NCBI RefSeq assembly: GCF_932276165.1 | Contig: NC_063982.1 | Location: 4,357,501 to 4,421,500, forward strand | Length of the DNA: 64,000 nucleotides | Direction: 5' to 3' | Source: Plutella xylostella | Lineage: Eukaryota > Arthropoda > Insecta > Lepidoptera > Plutellidae | Shown here: positions 22,996 through 34,093 of the stretch, piece by piece | Layout of the letters: every line of letters starts with the position of its first letter | Numbering within the stretch: the stretch's first letter is position 1 | Program-made: the position numbers and the translations under genes | The notes under the pieces: model-generated | Databases searched by the model: none | Told to the model about the DNA's origin: nothing | Seen by the model: the letters and a program-made list of their open reading frames with translations, nothing else

Positions 22996-23222
22996 TTCAA
23001 ATTCAAATTCAAAATTCAAATTCAAATGGTTTAATCGACGTAAAATTTTACAATTATTTGTCGATAGTCATCTACCACCATTTCACAAAGGCCCCGTCAT
23101 TGAGAAGGAAAGAAATGGCGAAAGAAACTCCTCGAGCATCTTTTCAACTTTTTCCTTATAATCTATTACAATTTTTACTTATATCTAGTACCTACAATTT
23201 TACTTAAGTACCTATATCCATT

Positions 23223-26033
23223 TCATTTTTTCAATAGCCTTAGCTGAGGTGGACAAGACCACGCGTTTTTGTCGTTTAAATAATCATTTATACTATAGTA
23301 AGCTTTACTACATAATGTAGCTTTAACATAATTCTTAAATTTTTGCTCAGTAAGGTTTATTGCTTCATTTGATAATTTATTATAAAAACGTATACAGTTC
23401 CCCATGAATGATGTGTTTGTTTTCGAAAGTCTCAGTGTGGGGAAAAGCAACTTATTTTTGTTTCTGGTCTCAATACCGTGAGTGGCTCCTACTTTACTAA
23501 ATGAATTTAAGTTTTTACGAACATACATAATATTTCCATAGATATATTGGCATGGAACAGTTAGTATACCTATTTCCTTAAACGTATCTCTTAATGAAAT
23601 TCTAGACCCTAATACATATATGGCTCGAATTGCTCGTTTTTGCAGAACAAAGATTTGATTAATGTCAGCCGCTCGTCCCCACAATAGAATTCCGTAAGAC
23701 ATAACACTATGAAAATAACTAAAATACACAAGCCTGGCTGTATCTACATCTGTTAACTGTCTAATGGTTCTAACCGCATAAGCTGCAGAACTCAATCTAC
23801 CGGCTATCCTCTCAATATGGGGTCCCCATTGCAACTTTGAGTCAATTGTAATACCCAGGAATACCGTTTCATTTACTAACTCTAGCTTATCGTTATTCAA
23901 TGTCAAATATGTCTCTACTTGTCTTACATTAGGCAAAGTGAATTTAATACATTTTGTTTTCTTGGAGTTAAGAGCTAAATTATTTACAGTGAACCAATTA
24001 GCAACTATGGAAAGAGTACTGTTTGCATTGTCAAAATTGACTTCTTGTCGCTTCAACTTAAATATAAGTGAAGTATCATCAGCAAACAGTACTATCTCAC
24101 ATAATTTATCTACCAAAAACGGTAAATCGTTAACATATACAAGAAACAAGAATGGTCCTAAAATCGAGCCTTGGGGAACACCCATACTGACAGGACAGCC
24201 AGCCGAACGCACTCCATTTATGTCAACTAGTTGAGTTCTGTTGCTCAAGTATGATTCCAATAATGTAAGAGCTTTGCCAGTTAGCCCATAATATTTAAGT
24301 TTCATAAGTAGAGTGGCATGATCCACACAATCAAATGCTTTCGATAGATCGCAAAATACACCCACAGCATCAAGACGTTCCTCCCAAGCACTAAATATGT
24401 GTTTGACCAACGCGACACCAGCGTCAGTTGTAGATCGACCTTTGGTGAAACCGAACTGTTGGTTATGGAGAAGGCCGTGAATACTAAAGTGCGAAAGCAT
24501 TTGATGCAGCATAATTTTTTCAAATATTTTACTCAGTACTGGCAAAACTGATACAGGCCTAAAATTATTGGGATCATTTTTCTCACCAGATTTAAAAAGC
24601 GGTATTAGTTTACTAAGTTTCATCAAATCGGGGAATACACCGACCTCAATGCATCTGTTAAAAAGATTAGCCAGGTGGGGTGCTAGGATATCAATAACAT
24701 GACTAATAACTTTAACGGACATGCCCCATAAATCTTCTGTCATTTTTAAATTTAATTCTTTATAAGTGGTAATTATGGTCTGTGTATTTATACCATGAAA
24801 TTGAAAGTCGAGATCGCAAGGCGGTGCATTCCCTCTTAGCAAACGTTCAGCTTCAGCGCAAGATGAGTCAAGGTTCTCAGTTGTAGCTATCGGTATACTA
24901 CGGAAAAAATCTTCAAAGACGGAAGCCACTTCTTCACTAGATGAAACAATTTTATCATTAATTTTAAGTTCAAAATTTAAATCACGTGGTTTATTCTTCC
25001 CGGTTTCAGTATTAATGATATTCCATACGGTTTTAATCTTGTTATTAGAGTTTTTAATGTTTCTATTTATATAATCTGATTTAGCTTGGTGGCAAACGGC
25101 TTTGAATATCTTTGTATATTTCTTTACATAATCTCGAAAGTTATCGTCATGAGTAAATGTACGCTGTTCATAGAGATCATATAATTTACGTCTGCTCTTA
25201 TAAATTCCCGATGTTGCCCAGTCATTAAGACTTAGTTTACAATTAACATCTACTTCTTTCTTAGTGAACACGTTTTCAAATTCTTGCGAACACAAACCTT
25301 GAAATATTTCCTTAAAGGCATCATTGGGATTTCTTTCAGAGCTTCTACAGTAGCCAAGTTTACTGTTCAATCGAGATTTAAACTTATCAATTCTGTATGA
25401 TGTTACTGGTCTGAACTTGAAAGTGGCTGACTTACGTTCAAAAGTACAAGGAAACGTAATAATTTGCCCACTGTGGTCGGATGGTAAACAATTGATTACA
25501 GAATGATTAGTAAAATCACAATTACAGTAAATATTGTCAATACAAGTGGCTGAGGTGGGAGTAATTCTGGTAGGTTCCAGGAAGACATTACTTAAATTAT
25601 ATGACTTGAACAAATTAATTATACAACATTTCATAGAAGTCTCAACTAATAAATCAATATTAAAATCTCCCACCACGACCACTTGTTTTGAGCTCTTAGA
25701 TAAGATGGTAAGACTATCCTCCATCACTTTCTCAAATACTTTATAGTCAGAAGAGGGGGGCCTGTACACGCTTAAAATTATATACTTGTCCATCTCAACA
25801 CAAGCTAGTTCAGCTATTCTTTCGACCGATAATTTTACAATATCTTTCCTATCCTTACATTTTAAATTTTTCTTTACAAATATTAATGATCCTCCTTTGT
25901 CTAACGATTTCCTATTAAATGAGCTAATAACATTGTAATTTTTTACATTAAAATTCATGTCATCATTTTTAAGGTGATGCTCAGTAATACAAATTATGTC
26001 TATGTCGTATTGTTCTAAAAATAACTCTAGCAT
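23223..26033 (-). CDS. Retrotransposon ORF2: AP endonuclease and reverse transcriptase
   Basis: An open frame of 936 codons from the first ATG. The endonuclease/exonuclease/phosphatase domain (about residues 1-195) shows ITEHH, YRPPSS, VVVGDFNIDL, CIDNIY and LPSDHSG. The RT domain shows LIPLFKSGEK, NNFRPVSVLP, GVFCDLSKAFDCVDH, GVPQGSILGP and the catalytic FADD near residue 650. The frame is also open upstream of the ATG (VVHQNIQGLS, the usual start of the endonuclease), and this overlaps the end of ORF1 in another frame. Translation may therefore begin by reinitiation or frameshifting. No internal stop or frameshift was seen, so the protein may be active, although the element lacks its 5' end. 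Confidence 0.92.
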   Translation of the reverse strand: MLELFLEQYDIDIICITEHHLKNDDMNFNVKNYNVISSFNRKSLDKGGSLIFVKKNLKCKDRKDIVKLSVERIAELACVEMDKYIILSVYRPPSSDYKVFEKVMEDSLTILSKSSKQVVVVGDFNIDLLVETSMKCCIINLFKSYNLSNVFLEPTRITPTSATCIDNIYCNCDFTNHSVINCLPSDHSGQIITFPCTFERKSATFKFRPVTSYRIDKFKSRLNSKLGYCRSSERNPNDAFKEIFQGLCSQEFENVFTKKEVDVNCKLSLNDWATSGIYKSRRKLYDLYEQRTFTHDDNFRDYVKKYTKIFKAVCHQAKSDYINRNIKNSNNKIKTVWNIINTETGKNKPRDLNFELKINDKIVSSSEEVASVFEDFFRSIPIATTENLDSSCAEAERLLRGNAPPCDLDFQFHGINTQTIITTYKELNLKMTEDLWGMSVKVISHVIDILAPHLANLFNRCIEVGVFPDLMKLSKLIPLFKSGEKNDPNNFRPVSVLPVLSKIFEKIMLHQMLSHFSIHGLLHNQQFGFTKGRSTTDAGVALVKHIFSAWEERLDAVGVFCDLSKAFDCVDHATLLMKLKYYGLTGKALTLLESYLSNRTQLVDINGVRSAGCPVSMGVPQGSILGPFLFLVYVNDLPFLVDKLCEIVLFADDTSLIFKLKRQEVNFDNANSTLSIVANWFTVNNLALNSKKTKCIKFTLPNVRQVETYLTLNNDKLELVNETVFLGITIDSKLQWGPHIERIAGRLSSAAYAVRTIRQLTDVDTARLVYFSYFHSVMSYGILLWGRAADINQIFVLQKRAIRAIYVLGSRISLRDTFKEIGILTVPCQYIYGNIMYVRKNLNSFSKVGATHGIETRNKNKLLFPTLRLSKTNTSFMGNCIRFYNKLSNEAINLTEQKFKNYVKATLCSKAYYSINDYLNDKNAWSCPPQLRLLKK

Positions 26034-26077
26034 TAGAAGTTTGCGAGAAAGCCCCTGAATGTTCTGGTGTACAACTC

Positions 26078-26794
26078 TCAGTTGCTCATCTCTTGTCGTG
26101 CATGGCAGTTTAAATTTACATTAGTATTACTACTAACTATCGTATCAGTTGGTCCTACTTCTGTTATACTACTTATAACAGGGTCATAAATATTGTAAGC
26201 TAACAATTTAGCTATCTGTCGCTTATAAAACTTAGGTACAAATAATGTACTCTTGGTCAAAATAAAATTGTGAATAAATTTATTTATATCGAAATACATC
26301 ATCTGTTCCCTATGACCAAATGTCATGTTAAATATCAACATATTTAACTCATGTATCTGAGTGTTCTGCTTATGAGACCGTGAAGCGGAATAGGGAAAGG
26401 CACAGATTATCGTTTTCTTGATTTCCATGGTAGAAAGGGCGTCATAGCATCTTATTAAGTCATTTTCTGTCACATCTAAGCTGTTTCCAATTAACAATAC
26501 TAATGTAGTGTTTGCACTGTATTGTCCTGACAAAATTCTATCTACAATTTGGTTATAAGAAGCCCCTGGCATACATATATTAATTAACATGTGACCCATT
26601 TTGCTACCTAGCTTATCTGAGAAGACAATTGTCTCATAAGGAGCTTCTCGAAGCAGGCAGGTACTCGGTGTTGAAGACAGGGCAATCTCGGACCGGTCGC
26701 ACGGTGACGGGCTGCTCGTCGGGACGGCTGGCTCGTCGTTGCAGACTGTAGTAGCTGGCTCGTCGTTGCAGGCTGTACTAGCTGGCTCGTTCAC
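26078..26794 (-). CDS. Retrotransposon ORF1, C-terminal part
   Basis: This 238-codon frame starts at a non-ATG codon in the visible part and continues upstream to about 26870, where a stop marks the truncation. The N-terminal part has repeats of the type EPA..CNDEPA. The C-terminal half (VLLIGNSLD, IICAFPYSASRS, FDINKFI) resembles the SGNH/esterase-like domain found in ORF1 of some CR1-group elements, which is tentative. It stops (TGA) within the overlap with ORF2. Confidence 0.65.
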   Translation of the reverse strand: MNEPASTACNDEPATTVCNDEPAVPTSSPSPCDRSEIALSSTPSTCLLREAPYETIVFSDKLGSKMGHMLINICMPGASYNQIVDRILSGQYSANTTLVLLIGNSLDVTENDLIRCYDALSTMEIKKTIICAFPYSASRSHKQNTQIHELNMLIFNMTFGHREQMMYFDINKFIHNFILTKSTLFVPKFYKRQIAKLLAYNIYDPVISSITEVGPTDTIVSSNTNVNLNCHARQEMSN

Positions 26795-26872
26795 ATGAAG
26801 AGTGCAGGCTGGTGGCAGCTGAGTGTCAGTTAGTAGGACACTACTCGTCGCGACGGCGGGCTCGGCTTAAAC

Positions 26873-27686
26873 TAAGGCTCCCTACGCACATGCAGAAGGT
26901 GCCAAGCGCGCAATGCGGCCGTTCACGAAGATTCTAGAACGTTGGTTTCACTGAGCTACTCGCTTGGTGACTCGCTAGACGCCAGGCGCTAGGCAAACCA
27001 CCTGCCTGTGCGGACGTGGCCTAAAGGATAGATGAAATTTTTCACCCCGTGTGTCACTGCGGTGGTGCACATGCGCAGAGAGAGTCTGGTTCTACGTGAC
27101 GTCACGCTCGTGCTATCCACGATCCACGATCATCCTGTAGCCACTTTAGACAAGTCCTTAATCGTCAGGCAATTAAAGCTAAAATCAAATGTGATAGTAG
27201 ATTCAGTTTTGCTTAAGTAGGTAGCCTATACCAATGTATAATATGTGTATATGCCAGATTTTTGTTTGTGCGCGAAATATTCGATTGTGCTGACTTTCTT
27301 TCATCGTTTTAGTTGCTCCAGCTAGTTATAATGATGTAAAATATAAATAGTTTTGTTATTCTCGAATATGCAGAAATACCCTTTACATACATGTCATTAA
27401 ACAATATCAACTTCGTAACTAACCTATTTGTAGATAAGGTGTAAATGTAGGTATTACACTGATGAATCTGATGATACTTTACTTAATGAATACGCGCAAT
27501 CATTTTTAAATCGCATAACTTTATTTATATCATTTAAAAAAGAGTACAAAAAGTAAAAAAATCTTAATCTATGTTAGATGATCTACAGTGAGGTCGAGTA
27601 AGGTCAGAGTTATTAGGACAAAATATTAAACCATTAATTTAAGTGTGATGTTAAATCAATCAGGGTACCTAAAAGTATAAATCTAA
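26873..27686. other. Intergenic DNA between the retrotransposon and the Asn/Pro-rich gene
   Basis: 26873-27240 is relatively GC-rich, with no exon structure I can support. The part next to 27686 is the 3' UTR side of the reverse-strand gene. Confidence 0.45.
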
Positions 27687-29237
27687 CTATATGGTTCTCT
27701 GTCCATACAAAGGGCCAAGTACCCTATATTGGTTATTTTGATTAGCAAGACAATTTCCACAACGACTGTTAGGCACAGGCGAAAGATTATTCACAAAATA
27801 ATTAGACTGTTTATTTAAATAACCATTATTCACTGGGAGTGAGCCACAAATATTCGTATACATTTGGGGTCTTTGCAAGTTATTGATGTAACCCGTATTT
27901 TGATTAGCTAGGGGATATTGATTGGAATTCGGCTGAGGGTATCTAGTATTATATTGAACTGGATTCTGCCGTACATACTGAACAACAGGATTGGGCCTAA
28001 TCTGTGTTGGATTGACTGAAGGCTGCATAAGGTTACCAATTCTCCGCATGGGGTAGCCTGAAGGCTGAAACTTATTAGTTATAGACTGTAAAGGGTTGGC
28101 CAAAGTTTGTACTGGACCTACAATATTTTGTATTGGGACCTTAATTGCCGATGTACGGCTGAACAAAGGCTGAATCGGGTTAGTCGTAGCTTGCATAAGG
28201 TTGTTTGGCTGGATAGGGTTGCCAGCGTAGTTACTGTTAGGTCCTGTATTTGGTGTAAAGGTCAGTTTAACGCATTTTGAAGGGTTTTGAGGCACAATCG
28301 GTTTTGATAGTAGAGGAGCGGCTGGATTATTCGTGTAAATAGTCTGTCCGGATGCCTGTTTCTTGTAATTCCTTTCTAAAATCTCTCGTATGAAATCACT
28401 AGCAGAATCAAGTACTGATTGTTTGCTGATTTTCATTAGTTTCTCTTTCGTTTCTTCGACGTCTTTAGCAATGGTTGAAGTGGAAGCTTTTTGAACATCT
28501 CTAGCCGCTAGAAATTGGACGATGTTGCTCAATGTTTCTGTGCAAGACCCACATTGTGTAGACTTGGGCAGTCCAGTGTTCAAAGCTTTGATTGTTAATG
28601 GAACGTCTGAGGGTTTCTGGGCATTCTGTGTTTGAGTTGATGGTTGCTGGATGGTCACTGATGGGTTCGGAAGAAACAGCTGTGGCACTTTCGGTGGCGT
28701 CTGTGAGAATACTCGCTGAAAAATATAATAATGATTCATAGATTAGGACAGGATTGAGCTGTAAATATTTTAAAGGGCATACCTACCTTAAACCTTTCTG
28801 GTATACTGTGGAAATCAGTTTCTGGACCACTTTATAATGCGTTACAACACAATACTGCCTACAGAATACAGACCCTTTTTGCAACATCCTGTACTTATAT
28901 TTCATAGCTGACATAGACTTGTTAGTTGAATTTACTATATTTATTAGGTATTGATACGAAAGTAGAAAAAATATGATAGGCATACCATACCTACTTCGAC
29001 ATTAAGATTCATTAAAACATAAAAGAATAATGTAGAATACTTAAATTAATAATTTAAAACTTACTCTACAAAATTAATAAATTTAGATGTATTTAGGCAA
29101 AATAGTGAAAAAAAAATAAAGTGATGAAGACTTTATACCTACTTAAAGAAAAAACAATACGGTATTACACATTAACGAAAACTTACGTTGATACTGAAGC
29201 AGACCATTACAAAATAAATGCACTTTTTAGTAATCAT
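27687..29237 (-). CDS. Unrecognised secreted Asn/Pro/Gln-rich protein
   Basis: Two exons. Exon 1 at 29187-29237 encodes MITKKCIYFVMVCFSIN, a signal-peptide-like start, and ends at a GTAAGT donor. Exon 2 at 27687-28715 begins after TTTTTCAG and runs to TAG in the same frame, giving about 359 residues. After residue 100 there is a charged, helix-like stretch (KDVEETKEKLMKISKQ). The rest is rich in Asn, Pro and Gln with loose NPIQP / NPLQ / NLMQP repeats and ends with two CxxC-like pairs (CGSC earlier, RCGNC late). The single intron after a 17-codon signal exon is the same design as the neighbouring chorion genes. A role in the eggshell or vitelline layer is plausible from position only. I do not recognise the family. 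Confidence 0.75.
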
Positions 29238-30200
29238 TTTTAAAATAACATTATTTTACCACAACAGATCGCGACACTATTACAACGCACTTTTGATCTT
29301 GACTAATCCAAATGAAAAAAAATACATGAAATCATTACTTTTCTATCTTGAAAACGTGCCTATACGAACTTGCTTTTGATTATTGATACAGCACGTCGAA
29401 AAGAAGTCAATTTTATTAATCTAATATCTCAATCGATTATTACGATAATCGAAACGACAACAATTACTAATAAAGTGATACCATAATAGGACCTCACAGG
29501 TATTGTAAGCATTTCCGTATCCGGAACAAAATCAACTTCCGGTTACTTCTTGGAAAAAGGACTTTGATACGTCAAGTATAAAATCCTTCTTTTAAGCTCA
29601 AGTTTTGATTTTTAATATGTTTTAATGTATTTTCTCTGGACTGCCAGAGTTTTTTCAGGACCAACGGCTTATGTAATGTGTGTGTGTGTGTGCGCTCATC
29701 TTATCGTTAGAGATGTACTTATGTTCCTTGTTCCTCATAGAAGTACCTACTTAAGAAAAGTTACGGTTAATCGACTTACTAAGCCACATTTTAATACCGG
29801 TCTTCAGATTCAGGTTCATTCAGGAAGCAGGTACCTATCAGGTAAGTTTCACCGATTGTTCGGCATGCTAATTAGGTAAGGGTACCTATCTAGTAATACT
29901 AATAGTACCTAACCTCATAGAAGTACTTAAGAAAACTTACGGTTAATCGACTAACTAAGCCACATTTGCATTTTAATACCTTCAGATTCAGGTTCATTTA
30001 GGAAGCAGGTATCAGGGAAGTTTCACCGATTGTTCGGCAATATAACAGCTTAATAGTGTTTGTATGTCTACCTAAACAAATCTCTTCTTCTAATCGTGTC
30101 GGTGACCAATATAGCAGCTAGGACTAGGGTTTATCACCATGGAAACCACCAAATTATAACTTAACAACAACATTTATTAACGCAACAACTTTCCTAACAC
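29238..30200. other. Intergenic DNA with a 125-bp direct duplication
   Basis: 29733-29864 and 29913-30038 are direct copies. Both contain TACGGTTAATCGACT, CTTCAGATTCAGGTTCATT and GTTTCACCGATTGTTCGGC, separated by about 50 bases. A short (TG)n run lies near 29675. No gene is supported. Confidence 0.7.
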
Positions 30201-31138
30201 TTAATATTGCGCGCCGCACTGGCAGCACAAGCTTGGCGTGCTTCCGTAGACACTGACCAATCCACTGGCGGGGATGCTGCCATCGAACTGCACTACACCA
30301 ATCACAGGCAAGTTACCGTTGACAGCGGTCTGACCACCCACTGGCAGCTCTCCAAGGAAAGAGACCTCTCCAGCACCAATCCCGCCGTAACCAACTTCAT
30401 TGGCTACACTGTTCAAAATGGCGTTGTTTAGGTTGCCATTGTAACCGATGTTGTTGTTCAAAAGATTGTTGTTCAAGATTTGGTTGTTCAAAACGTTGTT
30501 TGCAACATTATTGTTGAGAATGCTGTTGGCAACGTTATTGTTTAGAATGTTATTGGCAACGTTATTGTTCAACAAACTGTTGGCACATCCGATGTTGTTG
30601 TTCAGAATTCCGCTGCTCAAACCGTTGTTTAAAAGGTTGTTGTTAACGGCGTAGGCGTTGTTTTGGAAGGCGTTGTTCAAGTTCTGGTTGACGATACCAC
30701 TGCTGATGCCATTGTTGAGGAGATTGTTGTTGTTGAGCAGCTGAAGGTTTGCTGGAGACAGGTTTCCAAGGCCAATACCGTTTTGTGCGTAAGCGCATTG
30801 GCTGTAGGCGATCTGAAAATAAAGGAAGACAAAGTTAGTAAGTAATGAATGATAGGTATTAATTATGTAGGTTGAAGGGCCTACATGACCACATATATTA
30901 TATGAGACTATACTTTGTAAATACTTATAAGGGTTTTCTTTATTTATGAATTATGGAGCAATGCGCCTTTTATCCTGATACCCATTTTTGGTTTTGGATG
31001 GAATGCTCTATCTATTAGATATGTGTACTTATAAAACTTTATTAGTTTAAAGATATTTTAGTACAGTTTATAAGTAGTAACAGTTACCTGAATAAATAGT
31101 GCCTGAGCGATGAATAACAAAGCGCAAAGCTTAGACAT
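30201..31138 (-). CDS. Chorion class A-like protein, diverged, Asn/Leu-rich
   Basis: A structural eggshell protein secreted by follicle cells. Exon 1 at 31088-31138 encodes signal peptide MSKLCALLFIAQALFIQ. Exon 2 at 30201-30812 starts IAYSQC, giving 220 residues in all. The N-terminal arm consists of Asn/Leu repeats such as LNNNVAN (about residues 40-130) instead of Gly-rich repeats. The central domain (GEVSFLGELPVGGQ, NGNLPVIGVVQFDG, IPASGLVSVYG) matches the class A pattern GEIAALGQLGVGGQ. It ends CCQCGAQY. It is paired head to head with the class B gene at 31469. It keeps the intron that the Gly-rich A genes lack. It may be an early-type chorion gene, by analogy with other moths. Confidence 0.85.
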
Positions 31139-31468
31139 TGTAGTTTAATTAATGATTAACTGTGACGGATAAGTAGTGAATGATGTCCAATTGATACCCT
31201 ACCCTTTTATATATTATCACCCTTTACTCAAGGGCCTTACTAAATATAATGTTGTGCCATTATTACGTGCCTGATAAAGGCCTTATAACATTACACAGGA
31301 CGGTAACATTAACTGATAACTTACGGTATAATAATATGATGACATCGCGATATAACACTTACATAATGTTATTAGCAAAATTTAACCTATAAAAGGGTAA
31401 GGCTTTGCATTTAACGTCACAATACACCCATCTATCTCATCAAGTAAAGAAGAAAAGAAAAAATAATA
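31139..31468. promoter_or_regulatory. Shared bidirectional promoter of the diverged chorion pair
   Basis: 330 bases separate the two ATGs. TATAAAAGGG occurs facing both genes: reverse strand at about 31203-31214 and forward strand at about 31386-31396. Near the middle are TTACGTGC (31263) and two TGATAA GATA-type sites (31272 and 31314), motifs known from silk-moth chorion promoters. Confidence 0.7.
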
Positions 31469-32312
31469 ATGGCTTCAAAGACTATCTTCGTTTTCTGCGC
31501 TCAGATTCTACTGATCCAGGTAGAATATTTCACTCTAAAGACTTGAATAACATTTCGGATTAATTAGTGTCAAATTCAATACATTTGAACCCGAAAATAA
31601 TTATCAAAACAAGTTTGCAATAGGTCCACAGTTCTGCCTGAAATCTTTCTTGTTGTCTTATCAGTGTCAATAACCAACCCTTTCTATATTCCAGGCTGTG
31701 TTCGGACAATGCAACAACGGCCTCAACAATCTCGGCCTCAACAACCTTGGCCTTAACAACGCTGGGCTCAACAGCAACCTCCTCAACTCCGGCTGCGGCC
31801 TGAACGGCAACTTGAACAATCTGAACAACTACGTCAACATCAACGGCTTGAACAACAACGTGCTCTCCCAGCAGCTCCTCGACACCATGTCTTACGGAGG
31901 CACTTTCTCTGTCAGCAGTGGATCCAACGTCAGCCCCAACGGCATCCAAGTCGTTTCTGAGAACTTACAGTTGGACGGTAATGTTGGAGTCCAGGGTAAC
32001 ATGCCGTTGGTTGGAGCAGTGACGGTCGATGGTCTGCTGCCGTCTGGTGGCCAGGCGTCGGTGGCTTACAACAGCGCTCCAGGAGTTGGTATCAGCTCGG
32101 CTGGGTGTGGAAATGGTTTGGCTGGTAACGGCAACAATCTGGCCGGTCTTGGTGTTAACGGTGTTAACAACGGGCTTGGTTTGGGCAACGGGCTTGGTTT
32201 CAACAACGGTCTTGGTTTGAACAACTGTGGTCTGAACTCGAACCTCGGTCTGAACAGGCTGTCTGGGCTCAACAACAACGTTCTGTCAAGGCCTAACGGA
32301 TGCGGTCTGTAA
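31469..32312 (+). CDS. Chorion class B-like protein, diverged, Asn/Leu-rich
   Basis: Exon 1 at 31469-31519 encodes MASKTIFVFCAQILLIQ. Exon 2 at 31695-32312 begins AVFGQC, giving 222 residues. The N-terminal arm has NNLGLNN repeats and the C-terminal arm NGLGLGNGLG repeats. The central domain follows the class B pattern (GGTFSVSSGSNVSPNGIQVV, MPLVGAVTVDG, GGQASVAYNSAPG). It forms a head-to-head pair with the class A-like gene at 31138. AATAAAATTTTG near 32368 may be the poly(A) signal. Confidence 0.88.
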
Positions 32313-33658
32313 GGTGTTGTGAAGTAGAATTTTAAATTTTTGAGTTTGTTTTTTGCGTTATAAAAATAATAAAATTTTGAATTGAAATAATTATTTTGTT
32401 TGATGATTGAACTTGCCCATTTGTACAATTAAATACAGTACGTGCATACTATAGTTATGAGAGATAGGTGCAAGGAGCACAAAATATATCTACTACCGAA
32501 GTACCATGTAGGGAAACACACCCTTTCTAATAATTATTCAAGATGTTCCACAAGGGTCCATTCTAGAGCTTCTCTTCTTTTAATGAATAATTATTAAATT
32601 TGGACTAATATTTGTTTGGATTAATATTTGGACTATATTTAATTAATTTAATTCCATAATAAAAAAATCTTTCGTTATAGTTAGGAACTTAATTTAATTA
32701 AACCATAGGTACAGGGTAGGTACAAGTGAGAAAGTTCTTGTTTTAGTTATAAGTTATAATAATAATATGAGTGTCCCCGAGTGTCGTTTCTAAGTTATGG
32801 CGGACCTTGGGAAGTTACCGCCGGCTTACAGCTAGTCTGGCTGGCTATCTTTTCGCCACGTTGGAAATGCAAATGGCAGTGGGACGATCCTGGACTATAT
32901 TTTATTTTATTATTGTTAAGGAAACATACAGATCAGATGGATGCAATAAAGTTTCCATTAATATTTAAAGATAGTTTTAAAAATCCACAATACACACTAA
33001 AAACTTAACACACACAAAAACATGGTTACACAGAGCAATTTTACTACAAAATTAACAGAAAAATTACAAAGGTCACAGAGACTATGCTAAATTTAAGATA
33101 CTACCAGGCTCAATATAATAATCCTTATAAACCTATTCACAAAAGGTATTCATTAGGTATTACGGTATTAGGTATATGACGAAAAACGAAGTTTCGAAGC
33201 ACTGCTGCGAATCACGACTCTATCGAACGAACCGATTGCACAAAAGCTCTCGTTCGTTAGTTTTTCGACAGTGTAGAGAACACGAGTTCTCAAGTGGACC
33301 AATTTACTGGTAAACATAGCATGGGAAGTCATCCACTTGACCGATGACCTTAGGCAGGAAGCTGGTAGTGGCTGGATGAGGAATGCCGTGGACAGAGTAT
33401 AGTGGCGCTCTTATGAATATTGATGTGAAGAGCCTATCAGCTTAGAATAGTCACGGTGCGAAACGTCGATATTTATTTTTTGTAAAACTTAGGCGCTATT
33501 AAAATTTTGAATGCATTTCTAGATAATACATGAGAATGCAGTCTCGAGAGACTGGAGATGTAAGACATCCTTCCTACAGCGCCTTGAATTAAAAAAAAAG
33601 TCGAGTATGAAAGCCAAATATTTATTGATTCCATTAGGATGATCATATTTCACACAGT
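32313..33658. other. Spacer between the first and second chorion pairs
   Basis: 3' flanking sequence and AT-rich DNA. I saw no gene. A short piece at 33358-33420 (GTGGCTGGATGAGGAATGCC) resembles RTE-element tails. Confidence 0.45.
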
Positions 33659-34093
33659 TCAGTAGTAGAGGTTGGGGCAGGCGCAGCTGCAGATGCCGGG
33701 GTTGTTGCCCACGATGGTGACGAGGCCAGCGGCAGGAAGGTTTCCGCTGAAGGTGACGTATCCACTGGTCGGGAGGTTGCCCTCGATCAGGGTCTGTCCT
33801 CCGACTCCCAGTTGGCCAAGAGCAGCGATCTCACCGACGCCCGAGCCTCCGTATCCGCCATAGCTTGAGGCTCCGTATGCGCCGTTCCCAATGATACCAT
33901 TGTTCAGACCACCAAGGCCGAGTCCATTGTAGATTCCGCCAAGTCCATTGAGTCCACCGCAGGACAATCCACTCAGTCCGCTGAGTCCACCGTATGACAG
34001 TCCACCGCAGCTGTTGACGGGCACGCACTGGCTGTAGATGCTCTGGATGAGCAGAGCTTGAGCGAAGAGGAACAGGTAAGCGAACTTGGCCAT
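33659..34093 (-). CDS. Chorion class A protein, Gly-rich (unit 0)
   Basis: One uninterrupted 144-codon frame with TGA at 33659. Signal peptide MAKFAYLFLFAQALLIQ runs straight into SIYSQCVPVNSC with no intron, unlike the A-like gene at 30201. The N-terminal arm has GGLSGL/GLGG repeats. The central domain is GEIAALGQLGVGGQ, NLPTSGYVTFSG, LPAAGLVTIVG. It ends CSCACPNLYY. The protein is a structural chorion component that is cross-linked in the eggshell. Its central-domain tail differs from the other A copies (TLIEG and YVTFSGN instead of TYING and AVSFSAE), so this is the most diverged Gly-rich copy. It is divergent from the B gene at 34439. Confidence 0.92.
   Translation of the reverse strand: MAKFAYLFLFAQALLIQSIYSQCVPVNSCGGLSYGGLSGLSGLSCGGLNGLGGIYNGLGLGGLNNGIIGNGAYGASSYGGYGGSGVGEIAALGQLGVGGQTLIEGNLPTSGYVTFSGNLPAAGLVTIVGNNPGICSCACPNLYY

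Larger units (their letters stand above)
22996..26872 (-). mobile_element. CR1/Jockey-like non-LTR retrotransposon, 5'-truncated
   Basis: The reverse-strand element has the tail of ORF1, a complete ORF2 and a 3' UTR. It ends in a (TTTGAA)n microsatellite (22996-23026), as is usual for CR1-group elements. The ORF1 frame is cut by a stop near 26873, where the insertion junction probably lies. The clade name is inference from the endonuclease-plus-RT architecture, the lack of an RNase H, and the microsatellite tail. Confidence 0.85.
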
